NCBI GenBank assembly: GCA_002730975.1
Contig: PCBO01000055.1
Span: forward strand, 43,219 to 107,218
Direction: 5' to 3'
Length of the DNA: 64,000 bases
Origin: Opitutia bacterium
Lineage (GTDB): Bacteria > Verrucomicrobiota > Verrucomicrobiia > Opitutales > Seribacteraceae
Under the pieces are notes generated by a model, which saw only the letters and a program-made list of their open reading frames with translations, was not told the DNA's origin and ran no database searches. Below are positions 57,847 through 64,000 of the stretch, one piece after another; positions within the stretch are counted from its first letter, which is position 1; every line of letters starts with the position of its first letter. Both the position numbers and the translations under genes were made by a program.

Positions 57847-59757
57847 ATGGGTAGGAAACTGCTTCCGCTTCTTGTCGGCCTCGCCTTCGCCTCTTTGGGG
57901 CAAGCAAAGGATAAGCCGACCAACTTCGTCGTCTTCCTGACCGATGATCTGGGTTGGGGAGACCTCGCCTGTTACGGTCACTCGGTAATCCAGACCCCCA
58001 ACCTAGACAAGTTCGCCAAGCAGGGGATGCGCTTTACCCAGAGCTATTCCGCCTGCGGAGTATGTTCTCCCTCCCGTTCCTCCATCCTGACCGGCAGGAC
58101 GCCTTACCGAAACGGCGTCTGGCGGTGGATACCCGGCGGGCACCAAGTCCATTTACGAACCAGTGAGATAACTTCCGCCGAACTCCTCAAGGCCAAGGGC
58201 TACGAGACCTGCCACGTCGGTAAATGGCACCTCAACGGCAAATTCAACAGCAAGGACCAACCCCAACCCGACGACCACGGATTCGACCACTGGATGGCCA
58301 CCCAAAACAACGCGGCACCCAACCACCGCAACCCGAAAAACTTCGTCCGCAACCGGAAAGAGGTGGGCGAGATGATAGGCTTTTCCGCCCCGCTGGTGGT
58401 TCAGGAAGGCGTCCGCTGGCTGAAAGAGAAGCGCGACCCGAAGAAACCGTTCTTTCTTAATGTTTGGACCCACGAACCGCACCTTCCGATCGAGTCCGAT
58501 CCCAAATTTATGGAATTGTACAAGGAGTTCGAAGACGAGGGCATTCGCCAGCACCACGGCAACGTCACGCAAATCGACCACGCATTCGGCAACCTGATGA
58601 AGGCCTTGGACGAGCTAGGTGAAACCGAAAACACCTTCGTCATCTTCACTTCCGACAACGGTCCCGAGGGGAACGGCCTGAAAGGACGCACCCGCGGTTC
58701 CACAGGCGGTCTTCGCGAACGAAAGCGTTCTTCCCACGAGGGAGGCATCCGCGTGCCGGGCATCATACGTTGGCCTGACCAAGTGCCACCCGGCACCACC
58801 AGCCGCACCCCAATCATCGGGTCTGATGTGTTCTCCACCATACTGGCCATCGCGGACATTCCGTTACCCGTCGATCGTATCATCGATGGGGTCGATATCC
58901 GTCCCGTCTTCACGAAAAAAGAACTTACGCGACCTGTGCCTCTTTATTGGCGCAACCACTTGGCTCGGACCGAAATTCACGTCGCCTTGCGCGACGGCGA
59001 ATGGAAGATCCTCGGCAGCGCCGCCCTCGACAAGTTCCAACTCTATCACATCGAGAAGGACTGGAAGGAAAAGAACGACCTCGCCTCCTCCAACCCCCAA
59101 AAGCTAGCCGAACTGAAGGAAAAACTGCTCAAAGTCCACGCCCAAGTGGAGAAGGAAGGCCCCAGCGAATGGTGGAAAAACGAGCAACCCCGCCGCAAAA
59201 CAAAGAAGCCGAAGAAGTCCGGCCTCCTCCCCGAGGGAAAGGATGAAACCGGCGGCTCCTACGCCATGGTCAAGGGCGGCACCGCATCCAAGCATAATGA
59301 CCCTGCCCATTCCCACGCCCTCACCGGCCCCGGCGAAACCATCGCCCTCCGCGAACTCCCTAAGCCCGCCACCCGCAAGCTAGTCCTCAAGACCTCCTAC
59401 AAGTCACTCGCCTCCGACTCCACCAAGAACGCCGCCATCGCCTTCGGGGAAACTCCTGAAAACGACGCCCTCCTCAAAGCCGGCACGGCCATCGGGATGA
59501 ACGTCCACGTCCTCTTCCCCGGTTCTTGGGACAATGTATCCGGGGGGGCCAAAAGCACCATGCGGGCGGCAAAGGATTCTAGCTTCGCTCTCACCTTGGC
59601 TGTCGATCTTGCCAAACGCTCCGTCACCGCCACAATCAATGACCGCGCCCTCACCTTTCCCCTACCGGAAGACATCAAGCAGATTCGCTACTTCGGGCCT
59701 TACGTAAAGGGCACCAGCTCGGCCTTCGCTCCCATCGAAGTCATCGAGGCCGAGTAG
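57847..59757 (+). CDS. Secreted type I sulfatase with C-terminal extension
   Basis: 636 residues. Signal peptide about 1-20. The metal-binding start TDDLGWGD (32-39), the formylglycine motif C73-S-P-S-R77, GKWHLNG and TSDNGPEGNG are all present, so the enzyme should be active. After the usual sulfatase end (about residue 455) comes a Lys/Pro-rich linker and a domain of about 150 residues with beta-strand character and no recognised family; it may bind the substrate. It is the second gene of the run 56904-63984, one base after the propeller gene. The substrate is unknown. Confidence 0.93.
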   Translation: MGRKLLPLLVGLAFASLGQAKDKPTNFVVFLTDDLGWGDLACYGHSVIQTPNLDKFAKQGMRFTQSYSACGVCSPSRSSILTGRTPYRNGVWRWIPGGHQVHLRTSEITSAELLKAKGYETCHVGKWHLNGKFNSKDQPQPDDHGFDHWMATQNNAAPNHRNPKNFVRNRKEVGEMIGFSAPLVVQEGVRWLKEKRDPKKPFFLNVWTHEPHLPIESDPKFMELYKEFEDEGIRQHHGNVTQIDHAFGNLMKALDELGETENTFVIFTSDNGPEGNGLKGRTRGSTGGLRERKRSSHEGGIRVPGIIRWPDQVPPGTTSRTPIIGSDVFSTILAIADIPLPVDRIIDGVDIRPVFTKKELTRPVPLYWRNHLARTEIHVALRDGEWKILGSAALDKFQLYHIEKDWKEKNDLASSNPQKLAELKEKLLKVHAQVEKEGPSEWWKNEQPRRKTKKPKKSGLLPEGKDETGGSYAMVKGGTASKHNDPAHSHALTGPGETIALRELPKPATRKLVLKTSYKSLASDSTKNAAIAFGETPENDALLKAGTAIGMNVHVLFPGSWDNVSGGAKSTMRAAKDSSFALTLAVDLAKRSVTATINDRALTFPLPEDIKQIRYFGPYVKGTSSAFAPIEVIEAE

Positions 59758-59776
59758 CTGGCCGGCTTAAGAAGTC

Positions 59777-61213
<1,437 letters not shown>

Positions 61214-61234
61214 TGACCTAACATTTGATTCGCT

Positions 61235-62131
61235 ATGAAAAATCGCATTCGCTCCATCGCCTCAGTTACTTTTCTCTTGTGTTTCACGGAAGCATTTGCA
61301 GAGGAATTATTTAAGGCCACGCCGCTTACTAGGCCCGGCGATTTCACTAAGGGCATAGAAGGTCCGGCCTGCGACGATGCAGGCAACGTTTTCGCGGTGA
61401 ACTTCAAGGAGCAAGGCACGATTGGACGAGTATCACCCGATGGCAAAGGCGAGGTCTTCCTTACCTTACCCGAAGGAAGTACAGGCAACGGCATACGCTT
61501 CGACAAGAAGGGGAACATGTTCATCGCCGATTACCCCAAGCACAACGTGTTACGGGTGGACGCCAAGACGAAGAAATTGACTGTCCTCGCCCACGAGCCG
61601 AAAATGAACCAGCCAAACGACTTGGCCATCGACACCAAGGGGAATCTTTATGCCAGCGACCCGAGCTGGGCCAAAGGCACGGGACAACTGTGGAGAATCT
61701 CGAAAAAGGGCAAGGTCAAGCTCCTCGCCGACGACATGGGCACGACCAACGGCATCGAGGTGAGCCCAAACGGCAAAACGCTTTACGTCAACGAGTCGAA
61801 GCAGCGAAACATTTGGGCTTTCTCAATCAAGAAGGATGGTTCGGTCGAGAAGAAGCGCCTGCTTAAGAAATTCGAGGATCACGGGTTCGACGGTATGCGC
61901 TGCGACGCCATGGGCAATCTCTACGTCACACGGCACGGCAAAGGCACTGTGGTAATCCTCTCCCCCCAAGGAAAAATCCTCAAGGAAGTCGATGTTCTCG
62001 GAGCAATGCCCAGCAACCTCTGCTTCGGTGGACCCGATGGCCGCACCGTGTACGTAACTGAAGTCGAGCACACGCGTATCGTGCAGTTCCGCGTCGAGCA
62101 CCCGGGACTTAGCTGGACTCTGAATCAATAG
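61235..62131 (+). CDS. Exported SMP-30/gluconolactonase-like protein
   Basis: 298 residues with a signal peptide (about 1-22). The SMP-30/LRE six-bladed propeller pattern is visible: IEGPACDDAGNVF, NQPNDLAID, TNGIEVSPNGKTLYVNES and DGMRCDAMGNLYV, which supply the usual Glu, Asn, Asn and Asp metal ligands. Members hydrolyse sugar lactones. In this run it could act on a lactone formed from an oxidised sugar released by neighbouring enzymes (inference). The gap to the upstream gene is 21 bp, to the downstream gene 14 bp. Confidence 0.85.
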   Translation: MKNRIRSIASVTFLLCFTEAFAEELFKATPLTRPGDFTKGIEGPACDDAGNVFAVNFKEQGTIGRVSPDGKGEVFLTLPEGSTGNGIRFDKKGNMFIADYPKHNVLRVDAKTKKLTVLAHEPKMNQPNDLAIDTKGNLYASDPSWAKGTGQLWRISKKGKVKLLADDMGTTNGIEVSPNGKTLYVNESKQRNIWAFSIKKDGSVEKKRLLKKFEDHGFDGMRCDAMGNLYVTRHGKGTVVILSPQGKILKEVDVLGAMPSNLCFGGPDGRTVYVTEVEHTRIVQFRVEHPGLSWTLNQ

Positions 62132-62145
62132 ATGATTCTGCTCGA

Positions 62146-63984
62146 ATGATGGCGAGACGATTCTATTTCTTATTATTGATATTGCTCGCCTTGCCCGCAG
62201 GGGCGGAGAAAAAAGAGATTCGCAAGCGCTTTGAATTCACCCGCATGCTGGCTCATTGGGCGAATTACTCGGAACCCGGCTACCTCGCCTTCATCGACGC
62301 GACGAAACCCGATCTCGTCCAACTGGGTTTCTACGGAGCTCACTTCTGGAGTCTCGCCCACACCCCCCAATACAAAGGCTATCCCGCACATTTCCCACTG
62401 AAGGGGTTGAACGAGTGCGGCAAATGGTTCGAGCAGCGAAACGGGGAATTGACCAAACGTAAGGTGCGGGTGATAGGGCACCTAAACGTCGAATTTCTGG
62501 TGGGTGATCCCGATGGACCTGAGGGTCCCAGAGGCTTCTTCAAGTTCTACCGCGATCTGTGGAACGAAAAGGAATTAGGGCCGAAACCCGTGAAGGATCC
62601 GCTGGACTTCCTCGAAAGGGACAAGGACGACAACCCGTTGGAGAAGAACAGTTACCGCATAGGCGGGATGAAGGAATACTTTGCATGCCTTCGAAACCCG
62701 CACTGGCAAATCGTGCTCAAGGCATGGGTGAAGCGAGGCATCGAGCGTGGAGTGGACGGCTTCGTGGCAAACTACTTCTACCGGCACGACTGCCACTGCA
62801 AACATTGTGTATCCGGATTCAAGCAATACCTCTTAAATCGTTTCGCGAAACAGGAACTGAAAGATCGGCTCGGCATCGCCAACTTGGACGCCCATCGCTT
62901 CGACGAACTCGTTTGCTGGCACAAGCCGCAGGAAACCACCCAACTCCGCCTAGAGATGCTACGCTGGTCGCAAATCTCAAACAAGAAAGTGTTCGACGAG
63001 GTCTTCATTCGGCATGGTCGCCGAATCAAGCCGGACTTGCTTGTCGCCCAGTGGAACCACTTGGGCAACTTCAGCCAGATCAGTGGTGACGAGCGTTGTC
63101 TCCTCCCCGCCGACCTTTGGGGCAAGGATGAGGACTACGTCTGGTACAGCACGGGAAACGCGTCCACCTACACCGACCTGCCCAACGGCATTCTCGGTGA
63201 CGCCACCCTGCAAGCTCGATACATACGAGGAGCATTCGGGGACAAGCCTTTTACCATTGGTAAATACGAGGGAGTACGCACACGCGTTGCCATTGCCGAA
63301 TTGGCTGCCAACGGCGGATCTCCCATGGGGTTCTACGCACGATTCAGCGATCCCGCGGCTCGCGAGGTATTCGTCCGCTACTATCAATTCCTCGAACGAC
63401 ACGACAACCTTTTCCGTGCTAACTCCCCTTACGCCGAAATGCTTCTTCTCTTTCCACGCAAAGCGATTTGGCAAGGCAACCTAGAACCTTTGGAGTCTTT
63501 CCGCAAACTTGGAAGGAAGCTGCTCGACCAGCATGTCCTCTTCGACGTCCTGCCCGACGACTTGGCGACGCCCGAAAGACTTGCCAAGTACCAAGCAACG
63601 ATCAATCCAGCCAAGGAATCCTTGCCGTCACGGAAACGGCTAAGTCGTTTTGTGGCTCCCGTCACGCTGCGGATATGCGCCAACCGCCCCGCCAACGGAA
63701 ATGAAATCGATCTGCACTTCGTCAACTATGATCGCGACGAGCTCCCCAAGCGGGCCAACGGCAAATCAAATCATGGTCGTGGCCCCACGGATGAAAGACC
63801 TATAGCAGTGTCGGGAACCGAGGTGTCCTTTGTTCTTTCGGAGGGAGTGAAGGTTACCGAGGTGGAAGTGATCTCGCCGGAATACGAGAAACCGCTTCTT
63901 CCCAATTTTCGATTCGCCGATGGCAGAATATCCTTCACCATGCCTCAATTCCTCGTCTACGCCGTTGCTAGGCTGAAACCTTAG
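62146..63984 (+). CDS. Exported GH42/GHL6-like TIM-barrel protein
   Basis: 612 residues with a signal peptide (about 1-20; MM gives two starts). The first 400 residues look like a TIM barrel of the GH42/GHL6 kind, with a Cys-rich loop HDCHCKHC at 215-222, a feature of GHL6-like proteins that may bind a metal. A beta-rich C-terminal part follows. I cannot assign catalytic Glu residues with confidence. It probably cleaves a glycosidic bond and closes the five-gene run that begins with the beta-propeller. The window ends 16 bp after the stop, so the run may continue. Confidence 0.65.
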   Translation: MMARRFYFLLLILLALPAGAEKKEIRKRFEFTRMLAHWANYSEPGYLAFIDATKPDLVQLGFYGAHFWSLAHTPQYKGYPAHFPLKGLNECGKWFEQRNGELTKRKVRVIGHLNVEFLVGDPDGPEGPRGFFKFYRDLWNEKELGPKPVKDPLDFLERDKDDNPLEKNSYRIGGMKEYFACLRNPHWQIVLKAWVKRGIERGVDGFVANYFYRHDCHCKHCVSGFKQYLLNRFAKQELKDRLGIANLDAHRFDELVCWHKPQETTQLRLEMLRWSQISNKKVFDEVFIRHGRRIKPDLLVAQWNHLGNFSQISGDERCLLPADLWGKDEDYVWYSTGNASTYTDLPNGILGDATLQARYIRGAFGDKPFTIGKYEGVRTRVAIAELAANGGSPMGFYARFSDPAAREVFVRYYQFLERHDNLFRANSPYAEMLLLFPRKAIWQGNLEPLESFRKLGRKLLDQHVLFDVLPDDLATPERLAKYQATINPAKESLPSRKRLSRFVAPVTLRICANRPANGNEIDLHFVNYDRDELPKRANGKSNHGRGPTDERPIAVSGTEVSFVLSEGVKVTEVEVISPEYEKPLLPNFRFADGRISFTMPQFLVYAVARLKP

Positions 63985-64000
63985 TCCATTCCCACAACCA

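Overview
The window looks like a chromosome segment of a verrucomicrobial or closely related PVC-group bacterium, probably aquatic. The basis is the mix of gene families: a giant LamG-module surface protein, several exported type I sulfatases, a DUF1080 protein, a neutral-ceramidase-like protein, an OleA/OleB pair and an animal-type UDP-glucose dehydrogenase. No ribosomal or other phylogenetic marker is present, so this assignment is inference. No tRNA, rRNA, CRISPR array or insertion sequence was recognised.

Positions 1-32100 are half of one open reading frame's worth of window: a gene that runs in from the left edge and still encodes about 10,700 residues. It is built from about 18 LamG modules, 8 related 'WLDA...AHKWG' lectin-fold modules, FN3-like and He_PIG-like Ig domains, three DUF2341 domains, two PA14-like domains, five glycine-rich modules, MBG/Big-like repeats and a calcium-binding-like C-terminus. 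Its most unusual property is that many modules sit inside the loops of other modules, sometimes three levels deep.

Positions 32139-32685 hold a decayed sulfatase. It is followed by a Tat-exported intradiol dioxygenase (minus strand), an intergenic region with an orphan terminator-like hairpin, an intact sulfatase and a convergent YceI-like protein.

Positions 36000-42260 are a tightly packed minus-strand run: phytoene-desaturase-like FAD enzyme, FabZ, FabI, OleA-like thiolase, OleB-like hydrolase, a small membrane protein, XerC and another small membrane protein. The first five suggest a long-chain lipid or hydrocarbon pathway. Divergent to it is a sodium/solute symporter coupled to a cytoplasmic GH20 hexosaminidase, which together suggest uptake and cleavage of an aminosugar glycoside.

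Positions 45787-51255 contain the UDP-glucose dehydrogenase, a plus-strand chain of alpha/beta hydrolase, DJ-1-like protein and alcohol dehydrogenase joined by overlapping stops and starts, and a minus-strand pair made of a TraB/GumN-like protein and a CxxCxGxG zinc-ribbon protein.

Positions 51611-63984 (plus strand) encode exported proteins: a metallopeptidase fused to DUF1080 with an S4-like insert, a 1056-residue BspA-type leucine-rich-repeat lipoprotein with an exact 200-residue tandem duplication, and a run of five genes (beta-propeller, sulfatase, neutral-ceramidase-like, SMP-30-like, GH42/GHL6-like) that looks like a degradation operon for a sulfated glycan or glycolipid.
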